64,000 nt of DNA. Source: Amycolatopsis sp. MtRt-6 (lineage in GTDB: Bacteria > Actinomycetota > Actinomycetes > Mycobacteriales > Pseudonocardiaceae). This document shows, piece after piece, positions 9,067 to 16,586 of the stretch (positions within the stretch are counted from its first letter, which is position 1; the number at the start of each line of letters is the position of its first letter). The notes beneath the pieces were generated by a model. That model searched no databases. It was not told the origin of the DNA and was given only the letters and a program-made list of their open reading frames with translations. Made by a program: the position numbers and the translations under genes. The DNA is taken from contig NZ_JADWPD010000017.1 in NCBI RefSeq assembly GCF_017308975.1, positions 157,353 to 221,352 of the forward strand. The letters run 5' to 3'.

Positions 9067-9834
9067 TCAGTGCTGGATGCCCTCCGCCGCGGCGGCCGCG
9101 GCGCCGACGATGCCGGCGTTGTTCTGCAGGCTCGCCACCAGCACCGGAGTGCGGATGTCCAGCAGCGGCACCCATTTCTCGGCCTTCTTGCTGACACCGC
9201 CGCCGACGATGAACAGGTCGGGCCAGATCAGGTTCTCCAGCACGGTCAGATAACGGTGCACGCGCTTGGACCATTCGGGGTAGGAGAGCCCCTCGTTGTC
9301 CTTCACCGAGGCGGCCGCGCGCTTCTCGGCGTCGTGGCCGTCGATCTCGAGGTGGCCGAATTCGGTGTTGGGGACGAGCTTGCCGTCCTGGAACACCGCG
9401 CTGCCGATGCCGGTGCCGAAGGTGAGCAGCGCGGTCACGCCCGTGCGCGCGACCGGGTCGCCGAAGCGGATCTCCGCCATGCCCGCCGCGTCGGCGTCGT
9501 TGAGCATCGCGACCTGGTCGACGCCGCGGCCGAGCCGCTTGGCGAACAGCGCGTCGGCGTCGGTGCCGATCCACTGCTTGTCGATGTTGGCCGCGGTGTG
9601 CGCGACGCCCTTCTTGACGACCGCCGGCAGGGTCACGCCGACCGGGCCGTCCCAGCCCGCCTGCGTGACGATGTCGTGGACGACGTCCGCCACCGCCGAC
9701 GGCGTGGACGGCTTCGGCGTTTCGATCCGGATCCGGTCGCCGATGAGCTGGCCCTTTTCCAGGTCGACCAAGGCGCCCTTGATCCCGCTGCCGCCGATGT
9801 CGATGCCGAAACCTCGGCGGGTCGCCTCCACCAC
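9067..9834 (-). CDS. ppgK: Polyphosphate glucokinase
   Basis: Phosphorylates glucose using polyphosphate (and ATP). It is a ROK-family kinase of 255 residues from GTG 9834. The N-terminal phosphate-binding loop is GFGIDIGGSGIKGALVD; the catalytic Asp lies in AMLNDADAAGMAE; the second phosphate loop is LLTFGTGIGSAVF and the segment PNTEFGHLEIDGHDAE carries the glucose-binding Glu-Phe-Gly-His. An upstream GTG at 9855 would add seven residues, but an AGGGA ribosome-binding site sits eight bases before GTG 9834, so the shorter start is preferred. It is divergent from the inositol-monophosphatase gene and faces sigA, the same neighbourhood as in mycobacteria. Confidence 0.93.
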   Translation of the reverse strand: MVEATRRGFGIDIGGSGIKGALVDLEKGQLIGDRIRIETPKPSTPSAVADVVHDIVTQAGWDGPVGVTLPAVVKKGVAHTAANIDKQWIGTDADALFAKRLGRGVDQVAMLNDADAAGMAEIRFGDPVARTGVTALLTFGTGIGSAVFQDGKLVPNTEFGHLEIDGHDAEKRAAASVKDNEGLSYPEWSKRVHRYLTVLENLIWPDLFIVGGGVSKKAEKWVPLLDIRTPVLVASLQNNAGIVGAAAAAAEGIQH

Positions 9835-9898
9835 GGACGTGGTCCCTTCTCGCACGATTCAGAAGCCTGCCTCGGAGACTTTAACCGGATGTGGTGAC

Positions 9899-10720
9899 AT
9901 GTCGGACGTGGGAGTTGACGAGTCGTTGCTGAAAAGCGTCGCGGTGCAGGTCGCGACGGAGGCCTCCGCCCTGGTCCGCGAGGCCTGGGAGGGCATGGCC
10001 ACCGGCCGGTCGGTGGCCGTGGGCACCAAGTCCGGGGCCACCGACGTGGTGACCGCGGTGGACCACGAGTCCGAGCGCCTGGTGCGCTCGCGGCTGGCGT
10101 CGCTGCGGCCCGGGGAGCCGGTGCTGGGCGAGGAAGGCGGCGGTACCGCGGGCGACGACGGCGTGACGTGGGTGGTCGACCCGATCGACGGGACGGTCAA
10201 CTTCCTGTACGGCCTGCCCTGGTTCGCGGTCTCGGTGGCGGCGCAGGTCGGCGGGGTGTCGGTGGCGGGCGCGGTGGTCGAGCCGGCGAGCGGCCGCGTC
10301 TGGTCGGCGGCCCGCGGCCAGGGAGCGTTCCTGGACGGACGGCGGCTGGCGGTGTCGGCACCGGCGGGCCTGGAGGTGACGTTGGTCGGAACCGGTTTCG
10401 CGTACTCGCCCGCGCGGCGGACGCGCCAGTCGCGCTTCGCGGCCTCGCTGCTCGGGCAGGTGCGGGACATCCGCCGCAACGGGGCGGCGTCACTGGACCT
10501 GTGCGCGGTGGCGGCGGGCTGGCTGGACGCGTACGTGGAGCACGGCCTCAACCGCTGGGACTGGGCGGCGGGAGCGCTGATCGCGGCGGAGGCGGGAGCG
10601 GAGGTGTCCCTGCCGGGGACGGCGCCGGAGCTGGGGCAGGACGCGACGTACGCGGCGGCGCCGTCGATCGCGGACCCGCTGCGGAAGGTCTTGGCGGACT
10701 GCGGGGCGGCGGAGGTGTGA
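9899..10720 (+). CDS. suhB: Inositol monophosphatase family protein (SuhB-like)
   Basis: Mg2+-dependent phosphatase of the inositol monophosphatase superfamily, 273 residues. Metal-binding motif 1 is GEEGG preceded by GEPVL (about residues 77-82), motif 2 is WVVDPIDGTVNFLYG (about 92-106), and the C-terminal metal aspartate lies in LNRWDWAAGALIAAEAG. In mycobacteria the orthologue at this locus (Rv2701c) is called SuhB. A role in making inositol for phosphatidylinositol or mycothiol is plausible; other sugar phosphates are possible substrates. The ATG at 9899 is 64 bases from the divergent ppgK start. A small hairpin follows the stop. Confidence 0.9.
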   Translation: MSDVGVDESLLKSVAVQVATEASALVREAWEGMATGRSVAVGTKSGATDVVTAVDHESERLVRSRLASLRPGEPVLGEEGGGTAGDDGVTWVVDPIDGTVNFLYGLPWFAVSVAAQVGGVSVAGAVVEPASGRVWSAARGQGAFLDGRRLAVSAPAGLEVTLVGTGFAYSPARRTRQSRFAASLLGQVRDIRRNGAASLDLCAVAAGWLDAYVEHGLNRWDWAAGALIAAEAGAEVSLPGTAPELGQDATYAAAPSIADPLRKVLADCGAAEV

Positions 10721-10724
10721 GCGG

Positions 10725-10741
10725 GTCCCGGTGAGCGGGAC
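10725..10741 (+). terminator. Short hairpin after the inositol-monophosphatase gene
   Basis: GTCCCG-gtgag-CGGGAC, a perfect 6-bp stem five bases after the suhB stop. The stem is short and there is no T-run, so it would be a weak terminator at best. Confidence 0.4.
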
Positions 10742-10801
10742 GGTCGCCTCGCGCGGACCGGCCCCCCCGCGGCACCGGCCCTCAGGCAGCGGGACCGAAA
10801 A

Positions 10802-10849
10802 TGTCGGTGCCCTCCGGTAGCGTGGAAAACGGGGGGCGCCCCCGCGGGG
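10802..10849 (+). promoter_or_regulatory. Orphan RecA-NDp/PafBC-type promoter element, copy 1
   Basis: TGTCGGTG (10802-10809), an 8-base spacer, then TAGCGT (10818-10823): an exact fit to the mycobacterial DNA-damage promoter consensus TGTCRGTG-N8-TANNNT. It continues GGAAAAC then a GGGGGCGCCCCC palindrome (10832-10843), at the expected transcription start. It points rightward, into the antisense strand of cei, and no sense gene lies downstream. Copies 2 to 4 are at 25747, 16224 and 55708. Confidence 0.75.
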
Positions 10850-10879
10850 TGGTCATCGCGGCGGGAACGGAGCTCCCGG

Positions 10880-11563
10880 TCAGCACTCCACGTCGCGGGC
10901 CGAGGCCAGCAGCGTCTGGTCCACCGCCGGGGCCTTCGCGCCCGCGGACTGCTCGTTTCCGCCGCCGCCCTGGTGGGTCTTCGACCAGTCCGCGAGCTGG
11001 GTGATGATCTGGCGTGCCTCGGCGCGCGGGCGGAGGTCGCCGAAGAGCGTGCCCGTCACCACGTCGACGCTCGCGTCCTTGCGGTTGTCCTGGACCAGCT
11101 CGGCGCACGGCATCACCAGGCTGAGCGTCCGGGCCGCCGTCATGCCGTTCTCGCCGAACCGGATCTGGCCGCGGCACTTGGCCTCGCGGCCGTCGTAGGC
11201 CGGGTCGTTGGCCGGGTCCGCGGCGCCGCTGAACCCGAGCTCGCGCAGCGCGGTCGTGGTGATGCCGCCCTGGCCGCGGCTGCCCGAGGCGTTGAGGACC
11301 CGGTAGGCGATCTTGTCCGGCGGGACGGGCGCGCGGTCGTCGAGCGCGTTGTGCGGGAGGGTGCTGAACGTGACGCCCGGTGGCGGGCTCGCGGGCGGGT
11401 CGCACTTGACGGCCTCGTCGATGTCGCCCTTGCCGATGGCCGCGTTCACCCAGACGACGATCGCGCCGAGGGCGAGCACGCCGATGACGATCAGCGCCGG
11501 CAGCGGCTTGTGCTTGCGATACGGCCGCGCCCCACGGTCCCCGATGCCGTTCCCCGACGCCAC
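10880..11563 (-). CDS. cei: Envelope integrity protein Cei (LytR C-terminal domain)
   Basis: A 227-residue membrane-anchored protein. A basic cytosolic head (RPYRKHKPLP) precedes one membrane segment (about 22-44, LPALIVIGVLALGAIVVWVN); the extracytoplasmic part carries a LytR_C-type alpha/beta domain (KIAYRVLNASGSRGQGGITTTALRELGF onward), with cysteines that could form disulfides (AVKCDPP, AKCRGQ, VMPCAEL, DVEC at the C-terminus). The Mycobacterium orthologue Rv2700 is needed for envelope integrity and virulence, and occupies the same position between an inositol-phosphatase gene and a DUF4193 gene. GTG 11563 follows a GGGAAGGGA stretch. It is divergent from the DUF4193 gene across 503 bases. 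Confidence 0.88.
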   Translation of the reverse strand: MASGNGIGDRGARPYRKHKPLPALIVIGVLALGAIVVWVNAAIGKGDIDEAVKCDPPASPPPGVTFSTLPHNALDDRAPVPPDKIAYRVLNASGSRGQGGITTTALRELGFSGAADPANDPAYDGREAKCRGQIRFGENGMTAARTLSLVMPCAELVQDNRKDASVDVVTGTLFGDLRPRAEARQIITQLADWSKTHQGGGGNEQSAGAKAPAVDQTLLASARDVEC

Positions 11564-12066
11564 CTGCCCGTCCCTTCCCCAACACGAAACCGACCGTGCG
11601 TACCGGGCACCGCCCGAGACCGATCAGCCTAGGCGCTGCGGTCGGCGCACGTGGTCCCGGGTCACCCCGTCGGTTCCTGCGGTACCGGGCCCCAGCCGGA
11701 CCGATCCCCGTGCAGCGATCGCACCACGACGGGCCCGGCCGGGGCAAGCGGACACGGGTCGCGCGTGAAGTTCTCCACCCGCGCGCAACCCGAACGGACG
11801 ACAACGCGTCTTACCTGCGGGTTCCCCCTGTCGGGTGACGATTCCCCGGCAATGTCTGACTCGTTGCAGAACCCGGATCGCGGTGAGCTACCCTTCCCGG
11901 GCTCCGGCCGCAGGAAGAGGCCCGAAAAGAAGAGACCTCGGTCACTTCGGCCGCCGGGCACAAACAGGGGCCCTGGAACGTTGACCAGCGGCACGGCGGA
12001 CTCACGGGCGCATCCGGGAGTCCGGGAAAACGACTACACAAGCTGATCGCAGGGGTGAGGGACAAC
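11564..12066. other. 503-base intergenic region between divergent cei and DUF4193 genes
   Basis: No convincing gene is present on either strand. It must hold the promoters of both flanking genes. A TTGACC hexamer at about 11980 could be a -35 element for the rightward gene, but no matching -10 is seen at normal spacing. Just before the DUF4193 start there is a purine-rich ribosome-binding stretch (AGGGGTGAGGGACAAC). Confidence 0.5.
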
Positions 12067-12375
12067 ATGGCTACCGACTACGACGCTCCGCGCCGCAGCG
12101 AAGCCGACGAGCTGGCCGAAGACTCGTTGGAGGAGCTCAAGGCCCGGCGCAACGAGAACCAGTCCGGCGTCGTCGACGTCGACGAGGACGCGACCGCCGA
12201 GAACTTCGAGCTGCCGGGTGCCGACCTCTCCGGGCTTTCCGGTGAGGACATGACCGTCAAGGTGGTGCCGAAGCAGGCGGACGAGTTCACCTGCTCCGTG
12301 TGCTTCCTGGTGCACCACCGCAGCCGGCTGGCCGAGGACAACGGCGGACGCCTGATCTGCCGCGACTGCGCCTGA
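12067..12375 (+). CDS. DUF4193 zinc-ribbon protein
   Basis: A 102-residue, strongly acidic actinobacterial protein of the DUF4193 family. The C-terminus carries two CxxC pairs, FTCSVCFLVHHRSRL and LICRDCA, which should bind one zinc. The N-terminal two thirds is acidic and probably flexible (SEADELAEDSLEELKARRNENQ). Family members are conserved next to cei and dut in many actinobacteria (Rv2699c in M. tuberculosis) and their exact function is unknown; a role tied to transcription has been suggested for small zinc-ribbon proteins of this sort, but nothing here proves it. The ATG follows a good ribosome-binding stretch. Confidence 0.9.
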   Translation: MATDYDAPRRSEADELAEDSLEELKARRNENQSGVVDVDEDATAENFELPGADLSGLSGEDMTVKVVPKQADEFTCSVCFLVHHRSRLAEDNGGRLICRDCA

Positions 12376-12471
12376 CCGACGCGCGCACAGGGGTTCTCGG
12401 ACACAGGGGACGAACAGACGCGACGGAGAGCCTCGAGGGAGACAGGGGGAGGCTCGAAGCGCGCTGGGGAC

Positions 12472-12501
12472 AAGGGGGCCGGCCTGCGGGCCGGCCCCCT
12501 T
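12472..12501. terminator. Hairpin terminator between convergent genes
   Basis: AAGGGGGCCGGCC and GGCCGGCCCCCTT form a 13-bp stem with a tetraloop, in the gap between the DUF4193 gene (+) and the DUF3093 gene (-). It can act on both strands. Confidence 0.85.
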
Positions 12502-12518
12502 CCCATGTCTTGGAGGGG

Positions 12519-13001
12519 TCAGGCGCCTTTCAGCAGCTCGGCGACCTTTTCCGGGTGCCGGGTGCTGAACAGCCAGTACGGCGTCGGGTCGTTCTCGTCG
12601 GTGAGGTGCACCTTCACGACCGGGCCGACCCAGCCGCGGTGCAGCACGTAGGCGGCCGGGTCGCCGTCGCGCCCCAGCGCCTTGCGCTTGGCCTCCTTGT
12701 CGAAGATCTCCACCTCGCCGACGAACCGCCGCGGCAGGTGGGCGTCGCCGACCCACAGTTCCGGTTCGGCACCGCCGGTGATCCGGACCTTCGACCGGCC
12801 GAGCGACAGCAGCAGCGCCACGACGACCGGCAGCGCGATCGCGTACGGCAGCCACGCCCGGAGCCCCGGGTAGCCCATGTCGATCTCGGCGGCCAGGAGG
12901 ATCGCGCCCAGGACCGGCAGCGGCCAGCCCCACCACGGGACGTACAGCCGTTCGGAGTGCCGGACCGCGGCGTTCGCGGCCGTCTTCGCTGATTCACCCA
13001 C
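12519..13001 (-). CDS. DUF3093 family membrane protein
   Basis: A 160-residue protein with two adjacent membrane segments near the N-terminus (about 22-42, WWGWPLPVLGAILLAAEI, and 48-68, AWLPYAIALPVVVALLLSL) and a cytosolic C-terminal domain of about 90 residues beginning KVRITGGAEPELWVGDAHLP. This architecture and the position beside dut match the DUF3093 family (Rv2698), function unknown. The GTG at 13001 is only 24 bases from the divergent dut start, so the two promoters must overlap. Confidence 0.87.
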   Translation of the reverse strand: MGESAKTAANAAVRHSERLYVPWWGWPLPVLGAILLAAEIDMGYPGLRAWLPYAIALPVVVALLLSLGRSKVRITGGAEPELWVGDAHLPRRFVGEVEIFDKEAKRKALGRDGDPAAYVLHRGWVGPVVKVHLTDENDPTPYWLFSTRHPEKVAELLKGA

Positions 13002-13025
13002 GGGTAGAGAGTAATCTCGCGGCCC

Positions 13026-13529
13026 GTGTCCAGCGTTCAGGTACTCCTCTCCCGGCTCGATCCGGATGTCCCCCTGCCCGCCTACGCCCGACCGGGCGAC
13101 GCGGGCGCCGATCTCGTCACCACCTCGGATATCGTGCTGCGACCCGGGGAACGCGGCGTCGTCGGCACCGGCGTCGCGATCGCGCTGCCGCCCGGGTACG
13201 CGGGGTTCGTCCACCCGCGGTCCGGCCTGGCCGCCCGGGCCGGCCTCTCGGTGGTGAACACCCCGGGCACGATCGACTCGGGCTACCGCGGCGAGATCAA
13301 GGTGTGCCTGATCAACCACGACCCGGTGCACCCGCTGGAGCTGACGCGTGGCGACCGCATCGCCCAGCTGGTCGTGCAGCGGGTCGAGCACGCCGAGTTC
13401 GTCGAGGTCGACGCGCTCGACTCGACCGAGCGGGGCAGCGGAGGCTACGGCTCCACGGGTGGACACGCCACACTGGGAGCACCGGCGCTCGCCGCGAGCG
13501 CCGCCACGGGGGAAGGAACGGAGAAGTAG
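13026..13529 (+). CDS. dut: Deoxyuridine 5'-triphosphate nucleotidohydrolase (dUTPase)
   Basis: Hydrolyses dUTP to dUMP and pyrophosphate, keeping uracil out of DNA and supplying dUMP for dTMP synthesis. The 167-residue trimeric-type enzyme shows all five motifs: YARPGDAGADL (1), PRSGLAARAG (2), NTPGTIDSGYRGEI (3, with the catalytic Asp), RGDRIAQLVV (4) and the C-terminal RGSGGYGSTGG (5). A flexible Ala-rich tail of about 20 residues follows motif 5. No strong ribosome-binding site is seen and the leader is short. Its TAG overlaps the next gene's GTG by one base. Confidence 0.97.
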   Translation: MSSVQVLLSRLDPDVPLPAYARPGDAGADLVTTSDIVLRPGERGVVGTGVAIALPPGYAGFVHPRSGLAARAGLSVVNTPGTIDSGYRGEIKVCLINHDPVHPLELTRGDRIAQLVVQRVEHAEFVEVDALDSTERGSGGYGSTGGHATLGAPALAASAATGEGTEK

Positions 13530-14191
13530 TGGGGATTTTCGGACGCAAGCGGCGGACCGAGGGCGGATCCGCCGGACGGCACGCCGCGCCCGAGGCCGAC
13601 GACACGATCGAGGACGAGGCGTACGAAGAGGATCCGGAGCTTTCGGACGTTTCCGACGGTCCGTTCGACGTCGCCGACTTCGAAGACGACGGCATCCCGC
13701 GGATCGACCTCGGTTCGGTGAAGGTGCCGGTGCCGGACGGTTCCCAGGTCCAGGTCGAGATGGACCCGGAGGCCGGCGGCGTGCGCGCCGTGCACGTCGT
13801 CACCGAGCAGGGCCAGATCACGGTCAGCGCGTACGCCGCGCCGCGCTCGGGCGGGCTGTGGCGGGAGGTCAGCTCGGAGCTGGCCGACCAGCTGCGGTCC
13901 GACGGCGCCAAGGTCACGATCGGCCGCGGCGTGTGGGGCCTGGAGATCTCGGCCATCATCGGCGACGTCGCCCTGCGCTTCGTGGGCGTCGACCGGCCGC
14001 GCTGGATGCTGCGCGGCGTCATCGCCGGGCCCCAGTCGGAGGCCGCGGCGGCCGTCGAGGTGCTGCGCGAGATCGTCCGGCGGACCATCGTCGACCGCGG
14101 CGACGCCCCGATGCCGGTCCGGACCCCGCTGACCATCACGCTGCCCGACGCGGTCGCCGAGCACATCGCGGCCCAGCAGCAGCAAGGCTGA
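13529..14191 (+). CDS. DUF3710 domain protein
   Basis: A 220-residue soluble protein. Residues 1-50 are charged, opening with a basic GIFGRKRRTEGG and becoming very acidic (EDEAYEEDPELSD); the rest forms the conserved DUF3710 domain (GIPRIDLGSVKVPVPDG through GVWGLEISAIIGDVALRFVGVDRPRWMLRGV). The family is actinobacterial and adjacent to dut (Rv2696c in M. tuberculosis); its function is not known. The GTG at 13529 overlaps the dut stop by one base (TAGTG), so the two are co-translated. Confidence 0.9.
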   Translation: MGIFGRKRRTEGGSAGRHAAPEADDTIEDEAYEEDPELSDVSDGPFDVADFEDDGIPRIDLGSVKVPVPDGSQVQVEMDPEAGGVRAVHVVTEQGQITVSAYAAPRSGGLWREVSSELADQLRSDGAKVTIGRGVWGLEISAIIGDVALRFVGVDRPRWMLRGVIAGPQSEAAAAVEVLREIVRRTIVDRGDAPMPVRTPLTITLPDAVAEHIAAQQQQG

Positions 14192-14200
14192 CGTCACCGT

Positions 14201-14238
14201 CCGTGAAGGCCACCTCCCGGCGGGGTGGCCTTCACGGC
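14201..14238. terminator. Hairpin terminator between convergent genes
   Basis: CCGTGAAGGCCACC pairs with GGTGGCCTTCACGG around a loop of ten bases. The right arm overlaps the last codons of the leftward alpha/beta hydrolase gene. The palindrome lies between convergent genes and could end both transcripts. Confidence 0.8.
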
Positions 14239-14945
14239 GTTTCGAGGGCCCTCAGGAACGCGAGGACGGTCGCCCGGCCCAGTGCCTCGCGGTCGGCGCC
14301 CAGCGCCGTGAGCGTCGTCTCGCCGAGCGCCGCGCGGGGGAGTGCGCCCGCCCACTCCGATGCGACTTTCGTCGGGTGGATCGGGTCGTCGGTGCAGGTG
14401 CCGATCCCGGCCGGGACGTCGAGCGCCGCGAGGTCGGCCAGGGCCGGCGCCGGCCGGCCCGCGGCGGCGCGCAGGCTGCCGGCCAGGCCGTCGCCGTGGC
14501 GGCGCCACGCCCGGTCCAGTTCGGCCCGCAGCCAGTCCGGGCTGCCCGCGGTCTGCGCCAGGGCCGTGTCGACGCCGGAAGCGGCCACCAGATCCGCCGT
14601 CAGCGTCGCGGCGAGGGATGCGGGTGCCGGGCCCGGGGCGCCGTTCCAGGCCGGGAGCGCGGCCAGCAGGCCCCCGCAACGGGCCGGGTTGCGGACCGCC
14701 CACTCGGCGGCGAGGTGGGCGCCGAAGGAGATGCCGCCGACGAGGAGTTCGCCGTGCTCGTCCGCGAGCGTGTCGAGGGTCGCCAGGTAGCCGCCGGCGA
14801 GCGCCGCGCCCGGGGGCGGCGATGGCGCGATGAGCGGGACACCGAGGGCGCGCAGGGGCCGTTCGAAGACGGCCCGGACGAACACCTCGTCCGAGCCGGT
14901 GCCGGGCAGCAGCACCGCGGCGGGAACTCTGATTGCGGACGTCAC
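14232..14945 (-). CDS. Alpha/beta hydrolase family protein
   Basis: A 237-residue cytosolic protein with the alpha/beta-hydrolase fold. The nucleophile elbow is LLVGGISFGAHLAAEWA (Gly-Ile-Ser-Phe-Gly); a likely acid is in GIGTCTDDPIHPTKVA, where an adjacent His is also found. The position between the DUF3710 gene and the OB-fold gene matches Rv2695. Substrate unknown. An upstream GTG-initiated frame exists to 15023, but AAGGATTGCAAC directly before GTG 14945 places a ribosome-binding site seven bases from that start, so the shorter form is chosen. The promoter must share the gap with the divergent OB-fold gene. Confidence 0.8.
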   Translation of the reverse strand: MTSAIRVPAAVLLPGTGSDEVFVRAVFERPLRALGVPLIAPSPPPGAALAGGYLATLDTLADEHGELLVGGISFGAHLAAEWAVRNPARCGGLLAALPAWNGAPGPAPASLAATLTADLVAASGVDTALAQTAGSPDWLRAELDRAWRRHGDGLAGSLRAAAGRPAPALADLAALDVPAGIGTCTDDPIHPTKVASEWAGALPRAALGETTLTALGADREALGRATVLAFLRALETP

Positions 14946-15052
14946 GTTGCAATCCTTGCGCAAAGGCGTTTCCCTGGCGGGGACCGCAGCTACGCTGGAA
15001 ATCGCACGGGCCGCATGCACCACGTCGGGGGCCCCGGAGCACAGGAGTACCT

Positions 15053-15433
15053 ATGTCCGCCAAAGACGGCGGCTACTTCAGCCGGTTGGTTCGCAAGCTG
15101 ACCAGCGACGTCGAGGATCTCGACGCCGACGAAATGTCGATGAGGTCCGGCGCCGAGGGGGCGCAGCGGGCGTGTGACTGCCGATCCGGCGAAGAGGTCA
15201 CCGTGATGGGGCGGCTCCGCAGCGTCGAGCTCTGCCCGACCAACGAGGCCGCCACGCTGGAGGCGGAGCTGTTCGACGGAACACAGGGCGTGACGCTAAT
15301 CTGGCTCGGCCGCCGCCGGATCCCGGGCATCGAGCCTGGCCGGACGATCAAGGTGCGCGGCCGGATGGCCGAGCGTGACGGCCAGAAGGTGCTGTACAAC
15401 CCCTATTACGAGCTCCAGAGCCCAGTGAGTTGA
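15053..15433 (+). CDS. OB-fold nucleic-acid-binding domain protein
   Basis: A 126-residue protein. After an acidic N-terminus (LTSDVEDLDADEMSMRSGAE) comes a single OB fold from about residue 45 (EEVTVMGRLRSVEL, TLIWLGRRRIPGIEPG, TIKVRGRMAERDGQKVLYNP), resembling RecG/tRNA-anticodon-type OB domains. The homologue Rv2694c lies at the same place in mycobacteria; its partner is unknown. ATG 15053 has an ideal AGGAG five bases upstream. A TACGCT -10-like hexamer at 14991-14996 would give a leader of about 50 bases. The gene is nine bases upstream of the DUF3159 gene. Confidence 0.87.
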   Translation: MSAKDGGYFSRLVRKLTSDVEDLDADEMSMRSGAEGAQRACDCRSGEEVTVMGRLRSVELCPTNEAATLEAELFDGTQGVTLIWLGRRRIPGIEPGRTIKVRGRMAERDGQKVLYNPYYELQSPVS

Positions 15434-15442
15434 TCACCCATC

Positions 15443-16162
15443 GTGACTGAACCTGCCCCGAGCGCGAAGAAGACCGACGGCGAAGAGCCGCAGCCGACCC
15501 TGCTGGAGCAGATGGGCGGCGTGTCCGGCCTGATCTACTCGTCGGTGCCGGTGATCGTCTTCGTGCTGGCGAACGCGTTCTTCGGCCTGACCGCGGCGAT
15601 CTGGACGGCCATCGGCAGCGCGGTGGCCATCACGGTGCTGCGCGTGGTCCGCAAGGAGCCGCTGCAGCCGGCGATCTCGGGGTTCTTCGGCGTCGCGATC
15701 GCGGCGTTCATCGCCTACCGGACGGGGTCAGCGAAGGGGTTCTTCCTGTTCGGGATCTACGCGAGCCTGATCTACTGCGGCATCTTCGTGCTGTCGGTGG
15801 TGGTGCGCTGGCCGATCGCGGGCGTGGTCTGGAACATGCTCAACGGCACCGGCCAGGCGTGGCGCAAGGACAAGCCGTCCCGCTACGGCTACGACATAGC
15901 GACCCTGGCCATGGCGGCGATCTTCGCGGCCCGGTTCGTGGTGCAGCGGTGGCTGTACCAGGAGGACTACACGGGCTGGCTGGCCTTCGCGAAGATCGCG
16001 ATGGGCTACCCGCTGTACGCACTGGGCCTGCTGGTGGTCGTGTGGGCGGTGCGACGCTCGGACAAGCGCCTGAAGGCGCTCGCGGAGAACGCACCGAAGC
16101 CGGAGACGGACGCGGAGGTCGAGGCCCGCCTGCGCGAGAAATACGCAGCGCCGGAAGCCTGA
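15443..16162 (+). CDS. DUF3159 integral membrane protein
   Basis: A 239-residue protein with five to six membrane segments (SSVPVIVFVLANAFFGLTAA, PAISGFFGVAIAAFIAY, FLFGIYASLIYCGIFVLSVV, DIATLAMAAIFAARFVVQ, MGYPLYALGLLVVVWAV) and a charged C-terminal tail. It belongs to the DUF3159 family, conserved downstream of the OB-fold gene (Rv2693c); function unknown. The conserved motif GLTAAIWTAIGSAVAI and the loop QAWRKDKPSRYGYD are visible. The gene is probably co-transcribed with the OB-fold gene. Confidence 0.9.
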   Translation: MTEPAPSAKKTDGEEPQPTLLEQMGGVSGLIYSSVPVIVFVLANAFFGLTAAIWTAIGSAVAITVLRVVRKEPLQPAISGFFGVAIAAFIAYRTGSAKGFFLFGIYASLIYCGIFVLSVVVRWPIAGVVWNMLNGTGQAWRKDKPSRYGYDIATLAMAAIFAARFVVQRWLYQEDYTGWLAFAKIAMGYPLYALGLLVVVWAVRRSDKRLKALAENAPKPETDAEVEARLREKYAAPEA

Positions 16163-16202
16163 CCGGCCCGGCACAACCTGGCCCCGGCGCAACCCGCGCG
16201 CG

Positions 16203-16245
16203 TGGGGGCGCCCCCCGTTTCCGACTCTACCGGCAGGCACCGACA
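16203..16245 (-). promoter_or_regulatory. Orphan RecA-NDp/PafBC-type promoter element, copy 3
   Basis: On the minus strand TGTCGGTG (16245-16238) is followed by eight bases and TAGAGT (16229-16224), then CGGAAAC and a GGGGGGCGCCCCC palindrome. The motif is an exact match to TGTCRGTG-N8-TANNNT. Transcription would run leftward, antisense to the end of the DUF3159 gene; there is no sense gene to drive. Confidence 0.75.
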
Positions 16246-16278
16246 GTTTTGCCGGGGTCGGCACCCGGCCACGGCTTG

Positions 16279-16362
16279 ATGCCCGCCCAATCACGCGAGA
16301 TGCCTCTCCAGTCACGCGAGATGCCCGGCTGGTCACGTGAGATGCCTGGTTGGTCACGCGAG
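16279..16362. repeat. 21-bp repeat array, locus B (four tandem units)
   Basis: Four head-to-tail units of exactly 21 bases begin at 16279, 16300, 16321 and 16342. Each has the form ATGCCNN...CACGCGAG, with variation concentrated in the middle. Unlike loci A and C, all four units point the same way. Confidence 0.85.
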
Positions 16363-16477
16363 CCGGCCGGCACCGGCTTACGACACGCGGCAAAAGGCCC
16401 GGCAGAAAACCGGACGGGACGACATCCAGACCCCCCGCAACCCCGATCCGAAGCCCCAACACGGCCGGCGGCGCCGG

Positions 16478-16503
16478 GTCAAGGCACGCTTTCCCGCCTT
16501 GAC
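16478..16503. terminator. Small hairpin, possible trkA-side terminator
   Basis: GTCAAGGC and GCCTTGAC form an 8-bp stem with a ten-base loop. It lies about 85 bases downstream of the leftward trkA pair and may end that transcript. Confidence 0.45.
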
Positions 16504-16586
16504 GCGGTGCTGCCGGCCGTAGTCACAATCAGGCTTCGGGGTGGCGGAAGAAGCGGCAGAGAAGGCCGGACCAGCCCCCGAGAAAT

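Larger units (their letters stand above)
16163..16586. other. 424-base intergenic region between convergent genes, rich in repeats
   Basis: No gene is supported. The region holds a DNA-damage-type promoter element on the minus strand (16203-16245), a four-unit 21-bp array (16279-16362) and a small hairpin (16478-16503). The remaining sequence is unremarkable. Confidence 0.75.

Noticed and set aside
16279..16362. A CRISPR array
   Set aside because: Units are contiguous with no spacers, are only 21 bases and vary internally; there are no cas genes in the window.
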